Source of the DNA: Candidatus Iainarchaeum sp.
GTDB lineage: Archaea > Iainarchaeota > Iainarchaeia > Iainarchaeales > JAGVWC01
DNA: 64,000 nt
Direction: 5' to 3'
Assembly (NCBI GenBank): GCA_018304465.1
Contig: JAGVWC010000010.1
Coordinates: 191,211-255,210 of the forward strand
In this document: positions 1-6,469 of the stretch, one piece after another
How positions within the stretch are numbered: position 1 is the stretch's first letter
Layout of the letters: every line of letters begins with the position of its first letter
The notes under the pieces: generated by a model
Seen by the model: only the letters and a program-made list of their open reading frames with translations
Databases searched by the model: none
Told to the model about the DNA's origin: nothing
Made by a program: the position numbers and the translations under genes

Positions 1-2
1 TC

Positions 3-137
3 ATTCTCATTTTGCTCAACTATTTGCCGTTCGTCAAGATTACGATTAACATTTGGAGCATTCTGATCGTGGCGATCGGCGGGATTCCTGGAATCGCGCT
101 TGTGGTCTTACTGAGCCATTTCGGGATCGCGTTCTAG
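3..137 (+). CDS. BofA-like integral membrane protein (C-terminal part)
   Basis: The 5' end lies outside the window. The visible 44 residues form a frame reading LLNYLPFVKITINIWSIL, then a GGIPGIALVVLL hydrophobic segment, ending in a TAG. The pattern of a polar-flanked helix, an N/T/W turn and a G-x-PG membrane helix matches the C-terminal half of BofA-like proteins (pro-sigmaK processing inhibitor family). These occur in archaea, which do not sporulate, so the role here is unknown. It heads a run of small same-strand genes. Family recognition is by eye. Confidence 0.6.
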   Translation: MLILLNYLPFVKITINIWSILIVAIGGIPGIALVVLLSHFGIAF

Positions 138-172
138 CGGACATCGAAAAAGAAAACTACGGGGGAAATAAA

Positions 173-265
173 ATGGAAACATATTCGGCGCTTTTGTTGA
201 TCGCTGCAGTCGTTGTGATTATAGACCTTTTAAAAAATCAATATACAAACCCGGAGGACTGGTAA
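173..265 (+). CDS. Small single-helix membrane protein, 30 aa
   Basis: The start at 173 is preferred over the upstream ATG in the ORF track because a GGGG purine run (161-165) sits just before it. The longer frame would also overlap the BofA-like gene. The peptide is one hydrophobic helix (ALLLIAAVVVIIDLL) with a short polar tail. It lies between two other small membrane protein genes and ends just before the next start, so the genes are probably co-transcribed. No family is recognised. Confidence 0.5.
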   Translation: METYSALLLIAAVVVIIDLLKNQYTNPEDW

Positions 266-266
266 A

Positions 267-428
267 ATGGATTTGATATGGACTATTGTAGTCATTTTAG
301 TCATTCTATGGATACTCGGATTAATCGGATCAATTGGCGGAGGACTCATCCACATACTGTTAGTCATCGCCGCAATCATCGTAGTGTACCGACTGGCGCA
401 AGGCAGAAACATGCTCACTGGAAAGTGA
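267..428 (+). CDS. lmo0937-like small membrane protein
   Basis: Fifty-three residues, with a GGAGG site at 253-257 inside the end of the preceding gene and an ATG at 267. The protein begins MDLIWTIVVILVILWILGL, has a glycine-rich turn, then a second hydrophobic helix ending VVYRLAQGR. This two-helix pattern is that of the lmo0937 family of small membrane proteins, common in bacteria and thought to be stress-associated. It is absent from the supplied ORF track because it is short. Co-transcription with the flanking small genes is likely. Confidence 0.7.
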   Translation: MDLIWTIVVILVILWILGLIGSIGGGLIHILLVIAAIIVVYRLAQGRNMLTGK

Positions 429-470
429 ATCCCGTCCAGTAAATTAATCAAAGAAAAGGAGGAAATCGAA

Positions 471-608
471 ATGGCGAAGAAAAGCAGAGGCGGCAGAATG
501 ACTGCTGCTAAAACACGCGCAAAACGCGGAGCCAAAACAGGCGGACGTCCGGGGGGAAAAGGACCCATCAACCAGCGTCCGGCTGGCAAAAAAATCATGA
601 AAACCTAA
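471..608 (+). CDS. Small very basic protein, 45 aa
   Basis: A strong AAAGGAGGA site (456-464) precedes the ATG at 471. The product is nearly all Lys, Arg, Gly, Ala and Thr (MAKKSRGGRMTAAKTRAKRG) and ends in a basic tail. Such peptides probably bind nucleic acid or are intrinsically disordered. A similar S/R-rich basic protein lies at 15165. The gene sits in the same run as the small membrane proteins and the PRC-barrel gene. No database family is claimed. Confidence 0.6.
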   Translation: MAKKSRGGRMTAAKTRAKRGAKTGGRPGGKGPINQRPAGKKIMKT

Positions 609-646
609 GAATATCGTAAATTTATCCAAAGAATGGGGGATGAAAC

Positions 647-871
647 ATGAATCAAAAACGAGCAATCACAGGATTAATTGTAATTGCAATCGCGGGAATA
701 TTTCTACTCAGCGGCTGTACTTCAATCGCATTAACATGTGAAGACCAATCGCGGCAAACATTGGACAAATGCAACGAGGACTGCGGGGAAGGAGTCCTAA
801 ACGCGATCTGCAAAACCGGTTGCACCGGCGAACACAACCAGCGACTGGAACAATGTCAGGCAAACCGATAA
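647..871 (+). CDS. Small cysteine-rich lipoprotein
   Basis: Seventy-four residues. A signal peptide (ITGLIVIAIAGIFLLSGC) ends in a lipobox-like LLSGC, so Cys24 is the likely lipidated residue. The mature part has six further cysteines (CED, KCNEDC, ICKTGC, EQC), suggesting disulfides in an extracytoplasmic domain. A GGGG run lies about 10 nt before the ATG. Function unknown; it may belong with the adjacent membrane/stress genes. Confidence 0.65.
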   Translation: MNQKRAITGLIVIAIAGIFLLSGCTSIALTCEDQSRQTLDKCNEDCGEGVLNAICKTGCTGEHNQRLEQCQANR

Positions 872-935
872 TGGATTGTTGGGATTGGCCGCAATACGGG
901 TCAACCCATTTTGTTTATCATGAGGTGATAAGATT

Positions 936-1421
936 ATGCAAGAAATTAGAGCAATAACGCGGGAAAAAGATGCGGGAATCAAGGCAAATGACTTGAAGGG
1001 AACAAAAGTTCGTGCGGCCAACGGAAAGGAAATCGGCCACGTCATAGGTGTCCGGTTAGATGTCAATACCTTTAATCTGGATGGAATTGAAGTGGACCGC
1101 GGTTTTTTTGGAAAAGACACGTTCATCGGGCGAAAATACATCACGTCTCTTTCCAAAGAAGGAGCTGTTTTGAACATGAGCCCCGTATCCGACTACAAGG
1201 GCCTCAAAGTCTTTGACTCGTCAGGAAAAGAAATCGGAACCGTGAAAGAAGTCAGGACCAACGAACAAACCAACGACATTTCCGCCATCGTGGTTGGAAC
1301 CGGTTTTCTCAAAAACGACGCGGTTTTTTCCAAGTCAGACGTTGAAGAAGTGGGCGAAAGCATCATGCTAAACGTTCTGGTGGATGCCAATGCCGTCAAA
1401 GTAGGCGGACGCGCAGAATAA
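936..1421 (+). CDS. Double PRC-barrel domain protein
   Basis: 161 residues with GAGGTGAT (922-929) as ribosome binding site. Two PRC-barrel-like halves are visible. The first is about residues 16-75 (LKGTKVRAANGKEIGHVIGV, then a strand-rich stretch). The second is about 84-150 (YKGLKVFDSSGKEIGTVKEV). PRC-barrel modules occur in photosynthetic reaction centre H subunits, RimM and many small archaeal proteins, where they act as stable beta-barrel adaptors. The substrate or partner cannot be inferred. It closes the small stress-like gene run and is followed by a hairpin. Confidence 0.8.
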   Translation: MQEIRAITREKDAGIKANDLKGTKVRAANGKEIGHVIGVRLDVNTFNLDGIEVDRGFFGKDTFIGRKYITSLSKEGAVLNMSPVSDYKGLKVFDSSGKEIGTVKEVRTNEQTNDISAIVVGTGFLKNDAVFSKSDVEEVGESIMLNVLVDANAVKVGGRAE

Positions 1422-1435
1422 ACGCAATGCAACCG

Positions 1436-1466
1436 CCCTGACAGGGCTTTACACCCCTTGTCAGGG
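1436..1466 (+). terminator. Stem-loop after the PRC-barrel gene
   Basis: CCCTGACA (1436-1443) pairs with TGTCAGGG (1459-1466), an 8-bp stem with a 15-nt loop, starting 15 nt after the stop codon. There is no T run directly after it, so it may be an RNA-stabilising or weak termination structure rather than a classic terminator. Confidence 0.4.
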
Positions 1467-1552
1467 GAATGTTGAATTAAAACCGCGCTAATATCGCTAC
1501 AAACGGCGATAACAACATCTTCGCAGCTAAAAAATATTTTCCAAAATCAGAT

Positions 1553-1732
1553 CTATTTGTTTTTCGGTTTAAAGTATTCTTTTTTCGGCAACTTTTCAGG
1601 TTCGATGCGTGCCTTGAAAAACTTCACCATCAGTTTAATCGCTTCTTCTTTTGTTCGAAGGTCATGAGCCAGCTTGTAAATTTCGACAATCGTATCCTCT
1701 TCATGAGACAAGTCAATCTGAATTTTTACCAT
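1553..1732 (-). CDS. DUF2683-like small protein
   Basis: A 59-codon frame missing from the supplied track: MVKIQIDLSHEEDTIVEIYK at the N-terminus, then a helix around TKEEAIKLMVKFF and a basic tail. The short beta-strand followed by two helices resembles archaeal DUF2683 / ribbon-helix-helix-like antitoxins. The ATG at 1732 is preceded on its strand by TATA-like sequence (complement of 1733-1750), suggesting its own promoter. It stands alone, with no evident toxin next to it. The recognition is moderate. Confidence 0.6.
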   Translation of the reverse strand: MVKIQIDLSHEEDTIVEIYKLAHDLRTKEEAIKLMVKFFKARIEPEKLPKKEYFKPKNK

Positions 1733-1919
1733 ATATTACCACAATATACAATGTACTTGCATCACTGCTTAAACAGATGTTTTACAGTCCAACTAAAAGT
1801 TCAATCACCGAAACGTAATTAAAAGAGACGGTGCACTATCCGGAAAACGAAAAAAGGCGACCAACCTCAACCCGTAACGAATCCACCACCGCAGCCAAAT
1901 AGAGATTAGATTTATTAAA

Positions 1920-2408
1920 ATGCGTGCCCTAATTCTTTCAATGAAAAATATTCCAAGTGCTCGGTCTGTGATCGAGTTTCGTTTCATCGCCCAAGTCCCA
2001 CCAACACTTGTCGACAAATTTATGAAAGACACCTACGCACCACTCAAATACCACACCCTAATCAAGAACTCGGACAGAGTTTTGGGCGCTTTTCACAACG
2101 AGCAAATGATCGGATTTATTAGCGCAAATGGACACCAAGTCACCGCATTGTACGTCGAACCGCAATATCGCAGGTTAAAAATCGGGTCACGGTTAATCCG
2201 AAGATTAGGAACAACCTTGAGGAAAAACGGCTTTGATGGGTTTCATCTCGCTGAAATGACCGGCTATGCGCAAGTGACCGTAAAAAAAGAAAGTGAGCGA
2301 TTAGCAATGAGAAAAAAAATGGGAACAGGAAAAGAAATCAGAATTTATCCCTCGGGCATCGGGTTTCGAGGAGACATTCGCTTTCCGCGAAAAACCCCCC
2401 GAAAATAG
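1920..2408 (+). CDS. GNAT-family N-acetyltransferase
   Basis: 162 residues. The GNAT core is recognisable at about residues 60-115: a strand GFISANG, then TALYVEPQYRRLKIGSRL, which is beta4 followed by the acetyl-CoA pyrophosphate loop (R/Q-x-x-G-x-G/A type, here RRLKIGS), and a following helix LIRRLGTTLRKNGF. Such enzymes transfer acetyl from acetyl-CoA to an amine; the substrate is unknown. The first 25 residues are poorly conserved-looking, so a downstream start (M32 or M37) is possible. Single gene with no operon partner. Confidence 0.7.
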   Translation: MRALILSMKNIPSARSVIEFRFIAQVPPTLVDKFMKDTYAPLKYHTLIKNSDRVLGAFHNEQMIGFISANGHQVTALYVEPQYRRLKIGSRLIRRLGTTLRKNGFDGFHLAEMTGYAQVTVKKESERLAMRKKMGTGKEIRIYPSGIGFRGDIRFPRKTPRK

Positions 2409-2545
2409 CCTGGGTGTGAACTGATTAATTGAACGCAAAGGGGGTACTTTGTACCTGAAGTTCAAAACAAACCCCAAAGTTTCGGTTGCTTTGCTTACTG
2501 AATACATTATGCAGAAACTTGCATAAACGGTTTTCAGCATTTCGA

Positions 2546-3403
2546 CTATTTTTTTGCCCTTAAATATTCTTTTGCGATTGCGATTCCGAGTTGATAAGTG
2601 AGCCTGCGCACTAAGGCGCTTTTTTTGTTTGCTTCTTTGGGGCTCATGCGCAGTTCTGCTGGAGGATTATATTTGATTTCACTCGGGTGCTTTTGTGCGT
2701 ATCGCTGGGCGTGGCCGAGCGGCATGGCTTTTGTTCCAGAGCGAGTCTTTACCCATCCAAGATTAGCGGATTGGATTATATCGGGGCGATCAAGGTTGGA
2801 GTAATATTTTGTATAAAATAAGCGATTGTTCGTATTCGCAAAATGTGCCATGCTGTAAAGTACCATGGGGGACATAGGCCAGCTATGCAACTCCCCTGTT
2901 TCCGGGTCTCGCCAAGGTAGGCTTACAGCCCCGTCTTCTTCAGGTTTGATGCTTTGAATTACTTTACGTTCATCTGCAACTGCAAACGCTTTCTTAATCC
3001 GTTTAAGTGTTTTCAGCCTATCGAACATATCCACTATTCGAACATGATGACTTTCAGGTGTAAGCGCTTTCGAAACGTGACGAACGAGCGTTGGAAATTC
3101 TTCATTGGTTCCTCCTTGAAAGGGAGTTACGAGAAATGTCACTCTGGCTTCGGGGGCAACCACGTGTAAGATTCCTTTAATTAATTCGCCTGAAGAGGCG
3201 GCCGTTGTGAGCGGAAAAAAGAAATGGTATCCGCTTCCATCCGAACTTCTTACCATCTTTTTGACACGTTCAACGGATTGCAATCCTCTTTTCATGTCTT
3301 CGGGTCGAGGAGCATAATCTGGACGAAAAAGGTGCTTGCGGTTCCGTTCAAAGAAGTCCGCATAGTTTTTTGGTTCCCTACGAAAACGCTTGCCTCGCGC
3401 CAT
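2546..3403 (-). CDS. Conserved hypothetical protein, 285 aa
   Basis: Not recognised. The protein is basic at both ends (MARGKRFRREPKNYADFF... EYLRAKK) with a mixed alpha/beta centre containing HFFFPLTTAASSGELIKGIL and VRIVDMFDRLKTLKRIKKAF. No transmembrane segment or clear catalytic motif is seen. The start at 3403 is supported by a TATA-like CTTTATATAGC centred about 27 nt upstream, predicting a leaderless transcript. Base composition is balanced between strands, unlike most genes after 5.5 kb. Confidence 0.6.
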   Translation of the reverse strand: MARGKRFRREPKNYADFFERNRKHLFRPDYAPRPEDMKRGLQSVERVKKMVRSSDGSGYHFFFPLTTAASSGELIKGILHVVAPEARVTFLVTPFQGGTNEEFPTLVRHVSKALTPESHHVRIVDMFDRLKTLKRIKKAFAVADERKVIQSIKPEEDGAVSLPWRDPETGELHSWPMSPMVLYSMAHFANTNNRLFYTKYYSNLDRPDIIQSANLGWVKTRSGTKAMPLGHAQRYAQKHPSEIKYNPPAELRMSPKEANKKSALVRRLTYQLGIAIAKEYLRAKK

Positions 3404-3423
3404 GAAATACTATCTAAATTTTA

Positions 3424-3435
3424 GCTATATAAAGC
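3424..3435 (-). promoter_or_regulatory. TATA box for the 285-aa gene
   Basis: On the minus strand the sequence reads GCTTTATATAGC, a good archaeal TATA element. Its centre (about 3430) is 27 nt from the ATG at 3403, the spacing expected if transcription starts at or next to the initiation codon. Confidence 0.6.
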
Positions 3436-3607
3436 CATTGTTCAAGAAACTTCGGGTTTTTGATTATCCAAATGACTCCCCTCCCAGGGGGTTGTTTAAC
3501 CACGGCAGATTGTTATTGGCGGCGATTGATTGTTAGATCAATTGGTAATTACACCAATTTAGCCCTACAAAAATCGCACACACCAAAAATTGTGGGAATA
3601 ATTCGTT

Positions 3608-4018
3608 TCAAAGCAAATTAGTGATTTCATCCAGAAAATTTTTCGGCGTCACAATCCGAATCCTGTTGTATTCACCGATTTTGAGCAGGTGCTTGTCACC
3701 AGTGACAATAAAATCGGCATGTGCTTCGAGAGCGGCTTCGATGATCTTGTTGTCCGCCGGATCGTCTTTCACGATTTCCAGACGACGCCCGGGATTGACT
3801 ACTTCGTGAAAAGAGAGAACTTTGCTTACCTTTGCTTCGATCTCGGATTTTGTTTGCTTGAAATCACGATCCAGAATAAACGAATACTCATCCATTATTT
3901 CCGGAGAAGTAAAGCACCGGATTTTTTGTTCAATGGCAAGCAAAGTAATGTGATTGGAAGCACCGGGCCAGAACGTAGCCGAAATTAACACGTTCGTATC
4001 AAGAACAACTGCCATCAT
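3608..4018 (-). CDS. PIN-domain toxin (VapC-like)
   Basis: 136 residues from the start chosen here, ATG at 4018, which overlaps the antitoxin stop as ATGA. The track ORF runs 34 codons further upstream inside the antitoxin and is less likely. PIN hallmarks are visible: VVLDTNVLISATF (first acidic residue), DEYSFIL, DPADNKIIEAALEAHADFIV and TGDKHLLKI, giving the four acidic positions of this metal-dependent RNase fold. Such toxins cleave RNA and are neutralised by the cognate antitoxin, here the upstream AbrB-type protein. Confidence 0.85.
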   Translation of the reverse strand: MMAVVLDTNVLISATFWPGASNHITLLAIEQKIRCFTSPEIMDEYSFILDRDFKQTKSEIEAKVSKVLSFHEVVNPGRRLEIVKDDPADNKIIEAALEAHADFIVTGDKHLLKIGEYNRIRIVTPKNFLDEITNLL

Positions 4019-4293
4019 TCTTTTATTCCTCGGCCCTTGTGAATCATCCGAACGACATCTTTTTGCTTGATTCCCAATTTCTTGACTTGCTTGTTTCCTT
4101 CGGTCACGGTTTTTTTCCAATCTGCCAAAATCTCTTCCCGCGAAGGCGCTTTCACTCGCTTTAGCAACAACGTATCGCCGGTCCGAACCACGGCAAAGGT
4201 TTCTCCTTCCTGCAAGTTCATTTCATCCCGCAAATCCTGCGGAATAACTACCTGGCCACGAGAACTCATCTTGGTCAATTCAACATCCGCCAT
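4015..4293 (-). CDS. AbrB/MazE-type antitoxin
   Basis: 92 residues starting at 4293, where an AGGTGAATGA context and a GGAGGT site (complement of 4301-4306) support the ATG; the ORF track start runs into tRNA-Ser. The N-terminal swapped-hairpin domain is clear (TKMSSRGQVVIPQDLRDEM, about residues 6-25), with the C-terminal part presumably binding the toxin. It is expected to bind its own promoter as a dimer. It overlaps the PIN toxin gene by 4 nt. Confidence 0.85.
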   Translation of the reverse strand: MADVELTKMSSRGQVVIPQDLRDEMNLQEGETFAVVRTGDTLLLKRVKAPSREEILADWKKTVTEGNKQVKKLGIKQKDVVRMIHKGRGIKE

Positions 4294-4363
4294 TTCATTC
4301 ACCTCCAATAAACTACCGTCACAAACACTTAATAAAATTATCTTATTGTAAGAAAGTAAGATT

Positions 4364-4448
4364 CGCAGAGGGGGAGATTTGAACTCCCGTGGGGTTTCCC
4401 CCAAGAGGTTAGCAACCTCTCGCCGTAACCAGGCTGGGCCACCTCTGC
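4364..4448 (-). tRNA. tRNA-Ser(GCT)
   Basis: An 85-nt cloverleaf on the minus strand. The acceptor stem is GCAGAGG/CCTCTGC with discriminator G. The anticodon stem AGAGG/CCTCT encloses TTGCTAA, giving anticodon GCT. The long variable arm (GGGG-AAA-CCCC type) and T-loop TTCAAAT fit a class II serine tRNA. No intron is present. It lies just upstream of the AbrB/PIN pair on the same strand. Confidence 0.95.
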
Positions 4449-4534
4449 AGCAAACAAAATTCAATCAGAAAATGCCATATAAATCAGCATTGCCAAGGTT
4501 AAAAAAACCATTCGGATAATTCAACAGAAAAAAG

Positions 4535-5033
4535 ACTATTCGGACGCTGTTTCTACGACCTCAACCCATTTCGACACCGTTCAAGCGTCAGAACACGCAC
4601 CAGCAACACACGTTCTAAAGTACGAAAAAGACGCTTCCAAGCAAATCGGAAGTTTTCACTGCAAGTAAACAGAACCGATCGTTCAACGAAATCACCCGGC
4701 GTCAATTCGCCAATCGCGTTTGGAGCACTTGGATCCGAAATACCGTCCGGACACGTAATCACGGGAACCGTTTTATCCGAAGGTTCCTCGCCAGCGGGAA
4801 CAATACAACCCGGCCACCAGCCCTTGCCAATAAGCTGGATTCCCATGCAACGATTGTAAAAAATCGAAGCGTTGGAATCATTGAACGCCTTCATTTCAAT
4901 CGTTCAACGACAGTATAAACGGATTTGGTGGTTTCGATTCGAACGTCATCGAAAGGCACCACCGGCGCGAGAGAAGAATCCGAAACACAACCCGCCAACA
5001 CAAAAACGAGAACCAATAATCCAATCCCCTTTG
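4535..5033 (-). pseudogene. Decayed lipoprotein gene with frameshifts
   Basis: On the minus strand one frame encodes a signal peptide and lipobox (LVLVFVLAGC) followed by VRIETTKSVYTVVE and then a stop. Deleting-shift compensation of one base continues into the 113-aa track ORF (KAFNDSNASIFYNRC..., 4553-4894). The C-terminal 40 residues of that ORF look out of frame, and a third frame ends plausibly with VSKWVEVVETASE at 4535. No good ATG opens the signal peptide. The whole reads as one extracytoplasmic lipoprotein of about 160 residues broken by at least two frameshifts. Sequencing error is an alternative. Confidence 0.55.
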
Positions 5034-5143
5034 AATCCCTGCACAACAAAAGCAAACACGCTATAATAAACTATTCTAAAACAGATCACCGGCAATCACG
5101 GGCGCCTGCAAAGCAACTTATATTCAGTGAATATGGTCTTAGC

Positions 5144-5452
5144 ATGTGGAAGGAAAAGCAAAAATTTGTAGATTATGTCCGTGAACGACGACGCCGATAT
5201 AAACGCCAACTCCTTGAATTAAAAGGAGGAAAATGTGAAAAATGTGGTTATTCAAACTGCGAAGCAGCTTTAGAATTCCACCATATCGATGAAAAAGAAG
5301 ACCGTATTTCAAGATTATATAACCGTGGATGGAAACGATTGGTTGGCGAGATTGACAAAACGATTTTGTTATGCGCGAATTGTCATCGAGAACAACATGC
5401 AAAAGAACAGGATATTGGTAAAAAAGCAGTTTATCCAATTGAAACGCAATAG
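5144..5452 (+). CDS. HNH endonuclease-domain protein
   Basis: 102 residues from the ATG at 5144, chosen over the long upstream extension in the track because a TATA-like CTTATATT lies about 24 nt before it. The domain is compact: GGKCEKCGYSNCEAALEFHHI, then LLCANCHREQH, giving two CxxC zinc pairs and the His-His/Asn-His metal site of HNH nucleases. The family includes homing and restriction-type nucleases as well as host-defence or repair factors, and the substrate is unknown. It stands alone immediately before tRNA-Asn. Confidence 0.8.
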   Translation: MWKEKQKFVDYVRERRRRYKRQLLELKGGKCEKCGYSNCEAALEFHHIDEKEDRISRLYNRGWKRLVGEIDKTILLCANCHREQHAKEQDIGKKAVYPIETQ

Positions 5453-5520
5453 ATTCAAGATGATGTTTAAATACCTTATCTTGCCCAAATTTAGAAACAG
5501 CAAACCAAATTTTCACATTA

Positions 5521-5650
5521 GCCCGAGTAGCTCAGACAGAATTCGGTTCTGAAATTGGTTCCGAGTCTGGGGCCACAGGTAGAGTGATCGGCTGTTACGA
5601 CAATTGTCGTAGATACCGATTGGTCGAAGGTTCAAGTCCTTCCTCGGGCG
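5521..5650 (+). tRNA. tRNA-Asn(GTT) interrupted twice
   Basis: Acceptor GCCCGAG/CTCGGGC with discriminator G, and T arm GAAGG-TTCAAGT-CCTTC. The anticodon stem ATCGG/CCGAT encloses 24 nt; removing 17 nt (5598-5614) after position 37 leaves CTGTTAA, anticodon GTT. The junction can form a relaxed bulge-helix-bulge. In addition, 42 nt (5536-5577) lie between positions 15 and 18 of the D-loop, where 2-4 nt are normal. CTCAGAC at the left junction pairs with GTCTGGG inside the insert. This looks like a second, non-canonical intron. Confidence 0.85.
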
Positions 5651-5711
5651 TTTCTTCTTTTTTTGGCCACCGATACTATTTATTAGCCCCAAAAGCCTTT
5701 GTTGTGTCCAT

Positions 5712-6341
5712 ATGCGATCCAAAAGCGTTTTCATTGTTTTCGAAGGAATCGACGGCACGGGAAAAACCGAAGCCCTTTCCAAACTGATTCCCCACCTGGT
5801 GACCCGCCATAAGGAGTTTTCCAGTATTGTGCTCACCAAAGAACCCACTTGTGGAAGCACTGGAAACAAAATCCGAAAACTGCATCGCGCCGACATCAAA
5901 GACCCTGAATTGTTTTTTCGCTTGTTTTGCCTGGACCGATCCGAACACATCGAACGCACCATCAAACCCGCACTCAAAACGAATTCCCTGATTATTTCGG
6001 ACCGATACGCCTATTCGACGCTTGCATACCAATCGGTCCAAGGAATCCCCAAAAAAACGCTGCAACACTATTCCTTTCTCAAACCCAATTTGGTAATCTT
6101 GTTTGACGCGCCCGCCAAAACCGTCATGAAACGCATTTACCGACGAAAAAAAGCTCCGGAAGTATTCGAACACACCCGGTTTCTTGAAAACGCACGTCAA
6201 GAATTCTTAAAAATCGCGAAAAAAACAAAAAAACCCCGTTTTGTCGTGATTGACGCCAGCAAAAACCGAAAAACCGTGGCGTTATCGGTTCAAAAAGCTG
6301 TTGAAAAATTCCTTTTTGATTCCTCAAGAAACCGATTTTAA
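5712..6341 (+). CDS. tmk: Thymidylate kinase
   Basis: 209 residues, the usual length for dTMP kinase, which phosphorylates dTMP to dTDP in the cytoplasm for DNA synthesis. The P-loop is FEGIDGTGKT (about residues 10-19). The DR motif occurs in SDRYAYSTLAYQS (about residues 96-108), and a Lys/Arg-rich LID region follows near YRRKKAPEVFE. No frameshift is seen. The gene starts about 60 nt after tRNA-Asn and precedes phosphoglycerate mutase on the same strand with a 128-nt gap. Confidence 0.95.
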   Translation: MRSKSVFIVFEGIDGTGKTEALSKLIPHLVTRHKEFSSIVLTKEPTCGSTGNKIRKLHRADIKDPELFFRLFCLDRSEHIERTIKPALKTNSLIISDRYAYSTLAYQSVQGIPKKTLQHYSFLKPNLVILFDAPAKTVMKRIYRRKKAPEVFEHTRFLENARQEFLKIAKKTKKPRFVVIDASKNRKTVALSVQKAVEKFLFDSSRNRF

Positions 6342-6358
6342 TTGTTCGATCTTTTTTC

Positions 6359-6442
6359 TTACAGGAGACTGCTTTCGATTGCGATGGGAAACGTTGGCCA
6401 CCCAAAAAACACCCAAATAAAAATAAAAAGCCCTTGGAACAT
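6359..6442 (-). CDS. Possible 27-aa hydrophobic peptide (uncertain)
   Basis: Antisense within the tmk-gpmI gap, a frame reads MFQGLFIFIWVFFGWPTFPI and then a short tail. The hydrophobic, Trp-rich composition is unlike a random frame and could be a one-helix membrane peptide. There is no convincing promoter or ribosome site, and the frame stays open upstream without a good start. Treated as weak. Confidence 0.2.
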   Translation of the reverse strand: MFQGLFIFIWVFFGWPTFPIAIESSLL

Positions 6443-6469
6443 GGGTAGTGCAATCCCGATTGTGATTTT

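Noticed and set aside
1-137. BofA-like protein as evidence for a sporulating bacterium
   Set aside because: The information-processing genes in the window are clearly archaeal, and BofA-like sequences are known in archaea.
5513-5977. 154-aa minus-strand ORF across tRNA-Asn and tmk
   Set aside because: It is antisense to a tRNA and a well-defined thymidylate kinase and shows no domain; a shadow of A/C-rich DNA.
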